The translations under genes were made by a program, and so were the position numbers. 64,000 nt of DNA from Gonatopus flavifemur (lineage: Eukaryota; Arthropoda; Insecta; Hymenoptera; Dryinidae), in the NCBI GenBank assembly GCA_018340375.1, contig JAFFJZ010000009.1:806001-870000 (forward strand), written 5' to 3'. The notes under the pieces were generated by a model that was not told where the DNA came from, did no database searches, and saw only the letters and a program-made list of their open reading frames with translations. Positions 22,806 through 34,896 of the stretch are shown here, in pieces (position 1 is the stretch's first letter; each line of letters begins with the position of its first letter).

Positions 22806-24373
22806 TTTAGAATGACTTTTATACGAATATTGTGAATTTATAAGTCATTTTACATCTTAGGCTAGGTAATTTACAAAATTATTTTGTACAGAGCGGTTAT
22901 TCAAAATGATCTGGGAATATTCTTATTTCAAGAATTTATTCTGAAACGAAGAACATCTTATGAAGTCACTAAAAATTGGAGGGGGTTAGTCTTATAATAC
23001 GAGGATTGGTTTAGAGGAAGAGTGAAGAATAAATTCTCTCAATCCTAGAATATCGTTTCTTCGGTGCATGGTTATATCGAAAGTAAAAAATATAACACAT
23101 CCGTTCGTATGTTGCTGAAGTTTGAATCGTTCCTTGAAACGAATGAATAATCCGAAAACATGTGAAGAAGTCAATTCGAGAACATGAATAATAATTTCTT
23201 CAAAATTTTGCCGTATTAAACCACACATAATGAACAATGTTGAACCAGTTTTAAATCAACGTTGGCAAATCAGCATTGACTATCGGCGTTACAACAACAT
23301 TGTACTGGTTGTTACTTCAACAACGTTACAACGTTGGCAATCAACCCTGGTAATCAGTGTTGTACCAGTACTGTTTCGATTGTTATGGTTGGTTGGAAGT
23401 CGGCATTTTCTGCATGGGATTGCTATTGAAATCTCATCATATTTCGTTTGCGACAAACTCCGCATACTTCCATCATAGATTTTCAGAACATCGCAGAACA
23501 TCGTATGTGCAATATTTCAATTGAAAGATCCTCAGAAAATTTGTAATGGAATATTGTATCCGCAATATCCATGGAATTTCGTCAAAATATTGTACTGAGA
23601 ATGTTCCCAGTGAAACACTGTGATATTCTGAAAATATTATTGAGACGTTATATGCTGTGTGGGTACAGTCAGTGGCGGGGTGAGAGCTTGTCTGTCTTTC
23701 TTAAACTGACACGAAACAAAGGATAAGAGGCGGGAAAATCCCGCCTCTTATCCTTGTTTTCACGCGAATTGAAAGAGGATAGAAATGTTCTTACCACGCT
23801 ACTGGGTACAGTTACCATGAATTTTGGTAATAATTACCGTATAAAGTCAGTTTATTGTGAGAATTGAAAATACTTCCAATTATTGTACAAACTACCACAG
23901 CCGCTTGTTGTTTGAACAGTGTATATTATAATTGATCAGTTATAATAACTATGTGACTCGTATCCTTCACAGAACACGACAGTTGTGAGTGCTTGATTTC
24001 TTGTTTTGGTAACCGAATTTTTCTCACAGGAGTAATTTTGTAAAATTGACTGGGATAGTTTTTTTCGTGTACCTTTTACAAATAAGAATTCAAATATCGG
24101 CTGCGGAAATTATCGAAAGTATTTTTAGTAGTAATCACCAGTGATCGCTGTTAGAAAATCTAGACATAGAAGTTAGGCGTCTCTTTCCCGTCTCTGACAA
24201 TATGTGTTTCATTTTTTTGGGTTTTGAGGTTAGCTATTTCTAACTAGGATGGGATGGGGAAAATTTATGAAATTCTGACCAGTTTTATCCATCTGTAATT
24301 CATCGGGCCCACTTCACCAAATATTCGCTGATAACTCTCCAGTTTATCCCAACTAGTTCTTCCTTGCTAACCC
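22806..24373. other. Gene-free stretch
   Basis: No gene recognised. It contains a CCAGTACTG/AACGTTG-rich repeat fragment (23235-23400), an end reading TGCTGTGTGGG near 23660 like those at 27890 and 31515, and a short hairpin (23719-23755). Confidence 0.5.
23719..23755. repeat. Short perfect hairpin, 17-bp arms
   Basis: Arms 23719-23735 and 23739-23755 are exact reverse complements with a 3-nt loop, centred on GGGAAAATCCC. Confidence 0.85.
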
Positions 24374-24876
24374 CCCGAAGAGAACATGAAGCTTCAGCAA
24401 ACGTTCAAATTAGATCTGCATAGATCGGGTCGAAGGTTCATGAAAGATAATTTTTAGATTCATAAACGTTTAACAAAGCTTCTACGAACATTGAGATGTC
24501 CGCCTCCAAATGCCTTCAGGAAACGTACATGAAACGTTCGTTGAAGGTTCATCGAAGGTTTGATAAAGCTTCACAAAAATATTTATACTTAGATTAATTT
24601 CCAATAATTCACATGAATAATCAATTAAATGATGAACATAACATAATGGAAATTAATATAAGTATAGATATTTTTGTGAAGCTTTATTATACCTTCGATG
24701 AACCTTCAATGAACGTTCCATCTACGTTTCCTGAAAGTATTTCGAGGCGAACATTTCAACGTTCGTAGAACCTTTGTCAAACGCTTGTGAATCTAAAAAT
24801 GAGCTTTCATGAACCTTCTGCCCGATCTATACAAATCTAATTTGAACGTTCGCTGAAGCTTCATGTTCTCTTCGGG
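24374..24876. repeat. Foldback element, imperfect arms of about 240 bp
   Basis: The outer ends are CCCGAAGAGAACATGAAGCT at 24374 and its inverse ending at 24876. The arms stay complementary inward (AACGTTCAAATTAGAT, AAGCTTCACAAAAATA) to a small loop near 24625. Arms have diverged and have indels. No coding content. Confidence 0.82.
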
Positions 24877-26677
24877 CCCTCATGGGTGATCGGGAAAGAC
24901 TCGTGATATTTCTACCAGGGATTGTGTTCAGAATTACCTTAAATGATGTAAGATAAAAAATGAACAAGTTGTGCCTCCATCAGTTTTACAAACAACGTGA
25001 TTGGTAGTTAGTGACTTTATTGGTATTCTCCCCAATGATACGTTACACAACAATGAACTAGGAAAAAACAATTGGAAAATGTTCAACAATGGAGAATTCC
25101 AAAATCGAGGCAAAAATTGTATGGTTTCCTCGTAGTGTAAAATCCCAACCTCGCACACAATCGCGCGATAACGCGAATTACTTCACTAAAACGTTCATAA
25201 CTTCCACAATGTTGAAGGCTTCTCCAACTTCAAACATGGAAAATGTTCGTCAAGAATGCAGCTACAATATATGTATTCTTTCCACAAAAATCGAAGACCG
25301 AGTCTTTTGGGATGGATTAACTTTTTTGAAAAAACAAAATTTTTGGCAAAAAATTTGAGAAAAAAAAATGTTGCAAGTTTTCCCCAAAAAAAGGATTCAG
25401 TTGTAAAAATGTATGAATTTTTTCAGAATTTCATTCAACTCCCCGTTGAGATAATTGGAAATGAATTAAAATGTGATTTTTTTCGTTTATACGGTGAAAT
25501 CTGTAAAATTGCATAAAAAGGGCTAAAATTTGGGACTTGGTCATTGCTTCAGTACCTTTTCAACCCCTTCAAATTTGGTCTAAATCGGTGACATGTCACT
25601 TTTCTCTCGACTGATCTGACGTGGAATGCCTCATATACAGGGTGATGTACAGGGAAAAATCAAAATGTAGATTTGCTCCCTCAAAATTTGATGAATTATT
25701 GAAAATACAAAAATCTCTGAAATATGAGGATTGACACTTGTGGTGAGGGACTATCAAAAATTCTTGAATTTGGAGAAATTGAAGTCTCATATGGAGTCAA
25801 ATGATGGTGAAGATTTTGAGTTATAGACTCAATCGATTACCGAGATACTGTGGGTTGAGAATCACAAATAATGAGAGTCGATGAACAATGCAGTAACAAG
25901 GGAAGGTCGTGAAGTAGTCACGTCTAATGCGTTTCACAATTTCACGGGTATCTAGAGGAGTCAAAAGTAAGGGGGACTGTTATTTCAACTTTGAAAGAAC
26001 AAGTTTACAGAGCAAAGTCACCCTATGAAAAAATCTCTCTCTTTCCGAACTCCGCGAAAATAGCCGTATGCCATACGTATAATGCGGGAGCGACACTACG
26101 TATTACTAACTGTTCCCAACCAATGATCAGTGCGCTTGTGTAACAACGTTTCCATTACTCCCCTGGGAGAGAATAGAGGGAGTAATGAACACTTGAGAAA
26201 TAGCATCGAATTTATTATACATTAAAGGACGTTCACTATTTTAGCGGAATTGAAAAAAAAGTATCGTATATCCCTCGGGAGAGAAAGGATTTTCACCTCG
26301 TGTGTTTCTTGCCTTCGCTTCATTCGGGCAACAAACGTCGTCCTCGGTAAAAATCACTCATTCACCTTCTTCATAGCATAATGTACTATTTCTAACACGG
26401 CAACATTCCCAACCCTTCGCCTGCGTTTTACTAAAAGGGTAGATTCTCGCTCTGAGTGTGGAGAGTGAATAGAGGGAGGTTTTCCATGCTCCTCAGTGCG
26501 CTGGATTGGAATGAGAACATTGAAGTGCTGGAAACCAATTGGAACATCCCGAAAACGAGACATGAAGTTAAAAATATGACCATATGACCATGGAGTTTAC
26601 TGGACTGGAACCTCGATGTGACGTTTGTTTGGATATTCCGATATTTCGAATCAAGAGAATCTCTCAACTCAGTATTA
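24877..26677. other. Intergenic DNA without a gene
   Basis: AT-rich, with several short unrelated open frames on both strands and no domain. A lone CAGGGTG word near 25638 resembles a transposon end but has no partner. Nothing else seen. Confidence 0.5.
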
Positions 26678-26925
26678 CACTGTAAAAAATATACTTCCTA
26701 AACTGCCGAAGAAGTTTGGCAGTTTTTTACACAAACTTTTTTTGTAAATTACCAAACAAAAGCTTGTAAACATTCAAAAAATTTTGTGATTTCACGAAGA
26801 TTTTTAAGAATTCACAAACTTTTGTTCGGTAATTTACAAAAAAGTTTCGGAAATTATTTTTCCAAACCAAGTTTGTGAATTTCCAAGCATTTTTTTTTGG
26901 AATTCAACAAATTTTTTTTACAGTG
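26678..26925. mobile_element. CACTGTAAA-ended MITE, copy 1
   Basis: 248 bp, beginning CACTGTAAAAAATATAC and ending TTTTTTACAGTG, flanked by TA on both sides. The reverse-complement copy is at 29806-30052. The TA duplication would fit a Tc1/mariner-mobilised MITE. CACTG ends could also be CACTA-like. Confidence 0.85.
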
Positions 26926-27004
26926 TAGGTCAATCACGAAAGCGCATAAGTTGGAATATTCTGAAGGAATATAAGAAACAACTTGGTTTTCGGATGAAAA
27001 AAAT

Positions 27005-27100
27005 ATATGGGGCATTCCCGGCCAAATCTGGTACCCCTTTGTCCGAATTTTAGGGCAATCTAAAGAGAAGATCAAGGTGTCAAATAGAGGATTGGGGTGT
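27005..27100. repeat. Outer arm of a large inverted arrangement (mate near 31540-31620)
   Basis: Its reverse complement resembles 31540-31620 (shared ATTTGACAC, TTCAGATTGC-like and AAATTCGGACA words), about 70% by eye. The AATATT-rich ends at 27890 and 31525 lie inside this pair. Confidence 0.45.
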
Positions 27101-27889
27101 CTAGTTAACTTCACACACTCACATGGTTGAAAATCCAATATACCAGACCCAGTATAACGTTAAAACTTACCGTTGAACAGTTGCGAAACAAGCAAATAGT
27201 GCGTTACCTGGCCGAAAAACTGTACGGTCATGAAGTGAGTCGGTATCAGGGTTTTTTTGGTCCCTGATCGAGAATATGAGGACAGATTCTGAAAATTAAA
27301 GATGGCGGATTCAATATGGTGACTGGAGAATTTGAATCGACTCGATTCGCTTGAAAATAGCTAACCGGGAGTGGTAAAAGTTACAGAATCTGAATTTGAG
27401 GTTGACGACCTACCTCGATCTGCTCTTTCTCCTTCTAATAATTGTGTTGAGGATGAACTCACTTCACATTCCTTTCTATGAGGGATTTGGGAACTCAAAT
27501 GACCCCAAATATAACATTCCAAGGGTTCTCAAGATATCTGTGAGGCTACATCTTCCACCCCTGTATGCAGGTGAAATCTTTATGTCCATAGGAAAACTGA
27601 CCTTGCATCTTTTTACACTGGTCAACTTTAGAATGAAAACTGCTTGAAGATCATAGTTTGAAGCATCTTGGTATACCCGGGAATCTGACGCTCCTATAGG
27701 TCGTGAAAGCTTTAGGTTTCCAAACATTCCGAGACATTCTCGAATATGATCTTCAAATAGCTACGATCCCTAAGTTGAAACCTGCAAAAGAATACAAGGT
27801 CGACGCTGTTTTACGGTAATGTTTGACGCCATACTGGGTCCGTTATATTGGATTTTCAAACATGTCAGTATGTAGAGTGAACTAGGCAC

Positions 27890-28080
27890 CCCACACAGCA
27901 CATAATATTGCAGCAATATTGCAGCAATATTACAATATTGACGTAATATTACAAATCAAAATGTAATATTGCAAGAATATTACAATATTATATATTGCAA
28001 TGTGATATCACTGCAATATTACAGTGTCGATAATATATCATGAATCACACTGAAATATTGCGGTAATATTTTGCAAACAG
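27890..28080. repeat. AATATT-rich element end, CCCACACAGCA terminus
   Basis: Starts CCCACACAGCACATAATATTG and continues with many AATATT/TAATATT words. An inverted counterpart ends TTTTGTGCTGTGTGGG at 31525. It may be the left end of a 3.6-kb composite or an independent short repeat. Confidence 0.6.
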
Positions 28081-29720
28081 GAATTTGTAATACATGCCTA
28101 AACTTGAATCCTGGCCAATTTCCATGTGAAAATTAGTCCAAAACGATTTGATATTGTTTTGTTCTTGTATTCATGAGTGGACGTGAAAAATGAATGAAAA
28201 TGGGTATGTTGTGTAGTAAACTTGAGTAGTGAAACAACGGATTCCTTCTGATTCCGGTTCTTCGCAATCGCCTCAAAATCCTTCGAAATGCAAAACCAAT
28301 ACCCCTCCCACAGTTTCATTTTTTTTCGAAAATGGGATATTTTGTAAAATATTATAAAAACATCATTTTGAATGGTAATACTGTCCCTAATTCGGGTCCT
28401 AAAATATGAAAAAAATAGAAGAATAGTTTTCTCCTCTGTAGGATTTTTGAATGCCATCAGAAGTAGGAATAATATGCCCGAGCTCACATTTGCCTTCAAA
28501 AATCAGGATCTTTCTAACTTCACCACCCAGCAATATAAAGAGGAAAAAATCAAGATTTTTTTTATGACCCAAAAAATTCCATATTCCTTGAAGCCCATAG
28601 AAGTTACAGTTGTTACATAAATTACAAGACTTTGAGACGATACCAGTGCCATGAGATCAGCTGATTTTGTCTGTGAGGTTTTCTGAAACGGGTGAAATGC
28701 ATTCGAAATATCTTAATGTACCTTTATTCTTTACCAATCAAACGAAGCTACATCGAAATATGTATTATATTTGACCAGGCTTGTGACAACCGGGAATTTT
28801 TCTCTTCTTGATTGGTTATTCCATTTAAAAGAAATGCATCATTGATCAATTTCGTTAGAATTCCTAGTTGAAGCACTTCCCTGTTCACCCCCTTTGCGAA
28901 ATCTCCAAAAAAATAATCAGCTGTTCTCATGACACTGGTATCTGCTTGATCACAATGTTTCGTTTTTCTTCAAGTTTCAAATTACATTTGTCTAGGAACA
29001 CTGCCGCTCGTATTTCTTGGAAAGGATACTATAGTGAGGGTGCTATAGCACCCTGATGTTAACCAAATTGTTCATACGAGACTTTTCGAATACCTTGCAA
29101 TTCATTCTCAGAATATTGCTCTATGCATCAATCGTTGAATACTTATATGACTGCGAAGAAATACTTTGCAGAGCGATATTCTGAAACTTGTGAAGAATAT
29201 TCTAGAAGCCTCACATGAACAATTCACTTAGAGGGATGTTAGGGCCGAGACGCTCGCTATTTTGTTTATAACATTCAAAAAATCTTTTAATAAAATCAAA
29301 ATAACGCTGCGTACAGCAGTTCTTCAATAAATTTTGAAGATTACTGTGTACGGAGAGATATTTTGATTCTATTGAATCGATTCTATCCAGTTTGTTGTAA
29401 ATAAAATGGCTAAGGTCCTGGTATTAGTATCACACCAGTGTATCCTCTGAGCAAACATTCTCTTGGTAAGAATTCTCTGAGCTCAATTCATAGAAATAGA
29501 TGAAATTTTCAAGAAATGATCATCAGTACTTTATCGCAGTGCAGAATCCAAATTTTGAAATTCAAACTTCCTCACAGATGTTGGAAAAGAATTTTGTGGA
29601 ATTTGAAAATTTGGGCTTTGTATCGCAAATAAAGTATTAACGATTATTCCCTGAAAACTTCAGATACATTCATGAATTTAGGTCAGATAATTCTTACCGA
29701 GGAAATGTTTGTCGAGTCTA
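28081..29720. other. Intergenic DNA without a gene
   Basis: No recognised gene. ORFs at 28098-28499 (minus) and 28372-28620 (plus) overlap on opposite strands and lack domains. A repeat with GAATATT/TTCT words lies at 29080-29220. Confidence 0.5.
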
Positions 29721-29805
29721 CACTGTAAGAATAATCGGTAAATTTACCAAACTTTTCTTCGAGAATCGTCCAAAACTGGTTCGGTAAAGAGTTTTACCGA
29801 AGATA

Positions 29806-30052
29806 CACTGTAAAAAAAATTTGTTGAATTCCAAACAAAAATGCTTGGAAATTTACAAACTTGGTTTGGAAAAATAATTTCCGAACCTTTTTTGTAAATT
29901 GCCGAACAAAAGTTTGTGAATTCTCAAAAATCTTCGTGGAATCACAAAATTTTTTGAATGTTTACAAACTTTTGTTTGGTAATTTACAAAAAAAGTTTGT
30001 GTAAAAAACTGCCAAACTTCTTTGGCAGTTTAGGAAGTATATTTTTACAGTG
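29806..30052. mobile_element. CACTGTAAA-ended MITE, copy 2 (inverted relative to copy 1)
   Basis: 247 bp, flanked by TA. It interrupts another repeat whose halves (TTTACCGAAGA before, GTTCGGTAAAACTC after) rejoin across it. Overall about 90% identical by eye to the reverse complement of 26678-26925. Confidence 0.85.
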
Positions 30053-30157
30053 TAGTTCGGTAAAACTCAGGTACCATAATTTTACCGATGTTGTTCGGGA
30101 GAATTTTTGTCCATGATATGTGGAAAAAATTTCGAGGTGGAAAAAAACTACTCGTAA

Positions 30158-30280
30158 GGGATCGTCCATAAACCACGTGGTCTTTTCTTCACTTCCTTCT
30201 CTATCGCACTCTTTATGTCTGAAGTTGGTGCAACAAGGAATGCAACAAATAAAAAGGCCACGTGGTTTATGGACGATCCC
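30158..30280. mobile_element. Short MITE with GGGATCGTCCATAAACCACG ends
   Basis: 123 bp. The inverted ends are about 24 bp and begin GGGATCGTCCATAAACCACG; TAA flanks both sides (3-bp target duplication). The interior is unique and non-coding. The end sequence resembles a motif found in many insect MITEs, but I cannot name the superfamily. Confidence 0.78.
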
Positions 30281-30294
30281 TAATGACAGGTTTT

Positions 30295-30670
30295 TCAATC
30301 ATTTCAGAAGATTTGGAATCAAATGGATCATACGAGGAAAGCATTTTTTTTCATTTTTCGTTTTATCTTAAACCAGGACTTATAGAAAAAATTTCGAGTT
30401 TTGAAAAAAAACGTCCTTGCAGGGACAAGTTTTTTATCCGATTCAACAGATTTGGAATCGAATGGTCCATATGGGAGAAACCATTTTTTTCACTTCTCCC
30501 TTTATTTCGAATCAGGACTTGGAAAAAATTTCCAGGTGGATTTTTTTCAAACAACTTCGGTCGATTCACCGAAGTTTGTTGGGAAAGTTTTTGTAATCCA
30601 TGAGATTTCCATGGACTTGGGAAAAATTTCGAGTTTTGAAAAAAAAACGTACTGGCAGGGACAATTTTGT
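30295..30670 (+). repeat. Degenerate tandem repeats
   Basis: AGATTTGGAATC...ATGG recurs at about 30308 and 30448. GAAAAAATTTCGAGTTTTGAAAAAA recurs at about 30388 and 30621. Open frames on both strands result from these repeats. Confidence 0.55.
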
Positions 30671-30779
30671 TAGCACGGTCCTGAAAATTCACCAAATGTA
30701 ACTGAAACTTCACACCTCGTCTATCTTTTTGTGTATTCTGAATATGAAACATATGTGGACTTCCAAGGTGGCTATGCAG

Positions 30780-30870
30780 CATGTCGCGCCATAGGTCTTA
30801 GGTTTCAGTCAGTAGGCAGGTAGGAATGTAGGTTCGAATCCCGCTAGGTAGGTATGATTTTCTCTTCATC
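30780..30870 (+). repeat. tRNA-derived SINE-like sequence, copy 2
   Basis: A strong B-box GGTTCGAATCCCGC lies at 30831-30844, followed by TAGGTAGGTATGATTTTCTC. The tail matches that of 16436-16535. The A-box is weak. It probably belongs to the same SINE family. Confidence 0.6.
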
Positions 30871-31329
30871 TAGATGAGTGATCAAGTTCCTCAGTGATCT
30901 TGAAACACAAGGAATATGCGGAATCAGTTCGCGTAATGAAATTGTTTCTCAATTTTTATGAATATTTTGAGCAATAGTTTCCAGTACATGTAAATTGTGA
31001 TACAAAACTGCAGAAAATTCACGAATTTCGGTAATTTCACCATACTATTACGGCAATTTTGAGCCATTCGATTCCATATTTTTCCCGAGGATAACCGGTA
31101 AAATTACCATCCTATTTCGGTAATTTCAAGTTACTCGAGTTCATATCATTCCCGAAAGTAATCGGTGAAATTATCGAATACATTCAAAATTATTCCCGAT
31201 ACGAATTTGCAATTTCACCGAAAGTTCGGGTTAATTGCTTCCCGAATATTTTCGGTAAATTGAGCGAAATTTTTTTTACAGTGTGTATACTGTTATATTT
31301 CCAACTGCGTGCAATTAGTGTCCCCTTGA

Positions 31330-31525
31330 AATATTTCCACAATATTACTCAAATATATAATATCGACAGGTGTAAATTATTACTGTGACATCACTGAAAT
31401 ATTGCTGGAATATTGACGTAATATTACAATATTACGGCAATATCGCAGTAATATTTCCCTGCCATATCACAATATCACAAAATAATATTACCGCGATATT
31501 ACTGCAATATTTTGTGCTGTGTGGG
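31330..31525. repeat. AATATT-rich element end, TGCTGTGTGGG terminus
   Basis: Inverted counterpart of 27890-28080, sharing CGACA, GTGACATCAC and the AATATT-rich composition, and ending TGCTGTGTGGG. Confidence 0.6.
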
Positions 31526-32848
31526 ACTCTACGCTCCCATTTGACACTTTCATCATATCTTCAGATTGCTCTGAAATTCGGACAGAAGAATATCAGATTT
31601 GGCAAAGAATACCACAAAAGACTGCATATACGTCATTTTGCAGTCAAAATGCAATAATTTCCCGTATTGAAAGATTTCTTTCAAGGCTTTTAGTTCCTGA
31701 GATATGAGTTGGGAAGTGACGGATCTATGGCAAGAAAATTGAATTATCCTGGCATTCTTTGTGTAGGAGCTATAAGGGTTTCGAGTTGCTGGATTCTGAT
31801 TGCCTGGAAGCACAAAAATTCCAAATCGCTATACCTTTGGATTGAAAAATGATAGGATATCTCAATTTTTTCCCAGAGATCCACCGTTCTCTCACTCAGC
31901 GAACAGTATCGGACTGAAGTATGTAGCATACAGTGCTTCTGAGTAATTTGGATTTTGAAAAAAATCTGAAAATGCTTATATCTCAAAAACTAAGGCTCAA
32001 AAGGAATTTTTGAATACGGGAAATTATTGCATTTTGATCGCGGAATAACGCATGTGAAGTTTCGTCAGTGATTTAGGAAACACCCGGTACACATGAGAAA
32101 ATTGGGCGATTCCGCGCAGACATTTCTTATAGTAGATGCAGCTACTTTCATCGAAAAATTCTGGCAACCCTGCACCACTCTCTAAAACAGTTTCATATCG
32201 CTATCTTTGGTCAGAATGAATATTTCTCGATGAAACAAGGACGGGAAAATTCTGAAGTAATGCAGCAGCATCCTATAGATTTCGTTTCTAGGGGTTGCAA
32301 CTCTCGAAATTCACAGGTTTGAAACCCTGATAAAAATGAAATGCGACGGAAGCCTAAGCTAAAAGTCATCCAAGCGTGGAATAGGAAGGAATTGGAAAAT
32401 TTTTACGCCTCATTTCTTTCAACACCCACTCCCTACTATTTCGGATTTTCGCCAGAGAACTATATTGTTTGAATTTTTTTTGTATAAAGATTTAAAAAAT
32501 CATGATAAAAATATCAAAAAATGTTGTTTTGATAGGGGATGATAAAAAAAGTTGACGTATTTCGATGTTTTTGCATAAATATTTCGTCGACCACGCTTGA
32601 ATTCTATCAAAACGATCAAGATAACTATTGATCACCGAATCGCTTCATCTCCACATATGCTATGACTCTTCCTGAAGTATGAGACACGTATTTTGTCTTC
32701 CTGCAAGGGAATGATGTGCATGGTGAACATCACTCTCAAAAGTCACTTCCGAATGATTTTTCGGCAATATCTTGGCTTGGGAATAGTTGGTAAAGTGAAT
32801 AGTTGTAACAGTCCAGAAACTCTTTATTTCACAGTCGGAAAAACAGTG
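31526..32848. other. Intergenic DNA without a gene
   Basis: No gene recognised. The first 100 bp mirror 27005-27100. Otherwise AT-rich sequence with short overlapping frames on both strands. Confidence 0.5.
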
Positions 32849-33086
32849 CCCTGGTGAAAATAAAGCGTGCATTTGGAGCGTTGCATAGGAGTGTTATTAC
32901 CGTCACATAAGAGTGTATTAAGAGTGAATTGGCGCAGTTGAGCGTGGATCGAGCGTGAAGAAAAGCGTTCATGCACGCTGTACTCACGCTTATATTGAAG
33001 TAAGCGTGCATTGAACGTATATTGGCCAGAATCACGTTATTGGTACGCTGTTTGAACTTTATGTGCACGCCGTTTTTTCGCCAGGG
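32849..33086. repeat. CCCTGG-ended MITE, copy B
   Basis: 238 bp, begins CCCTGGTGAAAATAAAGCGT and ends TTTTTTCGCCAGGG, flanked by TG on both sides. It is the reverse complement of copy A (155-398) at roughly 90-95% identity. The open frame on its minus strand matches that of copy A and reflects repeat identity, not a gene. Confidence 0.85.
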
Positions 33087-33422
33087 TGCCTCTCACATCC
33101 ACTGTTGCCAGGTTAGGGGGAACTAGGGTATCTTCATTGGTCATTCCATTCAATGGATCCAATTCATTGGTCAATTCCTTTGAAAATCCTTCTTACCTGG
33201 CAATTTTGCTCACATCTCATCCCTTTGAATGCCTATGCAATTTTGAAAGCATTGGATATGAATATTTCGCGATTTTTCTTCATTCCTGTATCGCTTATTG
33301 ACTACTATTAATGGTGATTCTCCACATGCAGGATTTCAGTAATACCAGGTGTACCGGTATGAAATGAGCGTTTTTTGTGAAAATAAAATACTAATTGCGA
33401 ATAGGAAAGTAAAAAAAATTCA

Positions 33423-34735
33423 GTCAAAGTATTGACCATTGCTTCCTACACATTCTGACCAACTTTCTGGCAATTTATGGATACCACGCCAAAAGAAATG
33501 TTCGTCCTTTGAAGCAAACTAATCAGACACCCAATTTTCGACTCCTCCGTAGGAATCGGAGTGCTGCTCAGCCAATGCGTGTCCCATCGATAAAAGCAAA
33601 TGATACACGGAGAAAAAGGTATCTTAAAAAGTACCATAATTTATGGATTTTTAGCGCTGGTCTGACCCGAGTCTCAATATTTACCTGAACAAACCTCTAA
33701 AAGTACCATAATATCTGGGACTTTTATAAGGAAGGTACCATACTTATTCTGAAAAGTCCAAGAAATTATGGTACTTTTAGATATTCGTGCAAGTAAATAT
33801 TCCGACTCGGGTCAGACCAGCGCTGAAAATCCATAAATTATGGTAATTTTCAGGGTATCTGTTTTCTCAGTGTAGTCAGAAGAGGCCAAGTCTGGTGAAT
33901 ATGACGGGTAGGGTAGGAGCTCCCAGCCAAGTGCTTTGATTGTATCCTGAAGCGGTTTCGCTTTGTGTGCAGGTGCATTGTCGTGTAATAAGATTACTTT
34001 GCCGTGTCTTCTGGCCCATTCTGGTCGTTTTTCGATCAATGAATAGTTCAAATTGATCATTTGTTGTCTGTAGCGATTTGTATCAACAGTTTCACCAGGT
34101 TTCAGATACTTATGATACACCACACCTTTTTGGTCTCACCAAACACAGAGCATTGCCTTCTCGCCGAATCGATTTGGTTTTGCAGTCGATGCTGATGGGT
34201 GTCCCGGATTAACCCATGATTTCCTCCGTTTAAGATTCTTGGAATAAATCCATTTTTCATCGCCAGTAACAATTCGATGCAAAACTGATTTTCTTTCGTG
34301 TCTTTGAAGCAAAATGTCACAAGTGTTTTTTCGGTTTTCCATCTGTCTTCCATTCAATTCATGTGGCACCCATTTTCCACACTCTTGGATCTTTCCCATA
34401 GCTTTCGAACGGTCAGAAATTGTTTGTTTGCAACATTTAACATTGCTGCCATTTGCTTTTGACTCTTTTGACTCTGAAGTATCATCTTTATCCAATATTG
34501 CTTGCAGTTCGGCGTCTTCAAACTCTTTTGGTGGTCTTCCACGTTCTTCATTCCTCACCTCAAAATCATTATCTCTGAAATGTTGGGGCCATCTTTTACA
34601 TATTGCTTCTGATAGAGAATGATCACCATATGCCTCGACAAGCATTCGATGCGACTTTGCAGTACTTCTCTTCGAATGGAAACAAAAAATTAATGCTCTT
34701 CGTGAATCATCACTTTCTGGTACAAGATTCGACAT
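33423..34735 (-). pseudogene. mariner transposase (DD34D), broken
   Basis: ATG at 34735. The N-terminal DNA-binding part has a compensated frameshift region around 34450-34500. The catalytic core shows VTGDEKW, HDNAPAH and SPDLASSD, with 34 residues between the last two Asp. A TGA at 34138-34136 replaces what should be Trp. A MITE then interrupts the gene exactly in the SSDY codons, and its TA duplication keeps the downstream frame. After the MITE a TAG stop lies in the VSD-FASKD segment. The gene ends at 33423 with ERW...GQYFD, as typical for the family. Confidence 0.9.
33606..33872. mobile_element. Palindromic CACGG-ended MITE inside the mariner transposase
   Basis: 267 bp, starting CACGGAGAAAAAGGTATC and ending GATATCTG-like/TTTTCTCAGTG, flanked by TA. 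The outer 80 bp of each arm are about 88% complementary (AATTTATGGATTTT, GCGCTGGTCTGACCCGAGTC) and the centre also folds. Related CACGG ends occur at 38314, 43521 and 48513. Confidence 0.88.
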
Positions 34736-34896
34736 TGGAAAAATATGATGTTGTTTGTCCAATAACTTGATGTCAATTAAATATGTTTGACAGATGTCAT
34801 ACCAACCAAACAGAACAAAAATTAAGGCTCGTCCACAACAAATGTTCCCCATAGACACATTTGTATCTTAACGCTCACTTCATACCGGTACACCTG

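Larger units (their letters stand above)
33346..34896 (-). mobile_element. mariner transposon split by a MITE
   Basis: Ends CAGGTGTACCGGTATGAAAT at 33346 and its inverse ending ACCGGTACACCTG at 34896 (about 25-bp inverted repeat, one mismatch). TA follows the right end; on the left TA is separated by one C. Without the 267-bp MITE at 33606-33872 the element would be about 1.28 kb, the usual mariner size. Confidence 0.88.

Noticed and set aside
27890..31525. CRISPR-like or satellite array from repeated AATATT
   Set aside because: Words are not regularly spaced, there are no spacers, and the genome is eukaryotic.
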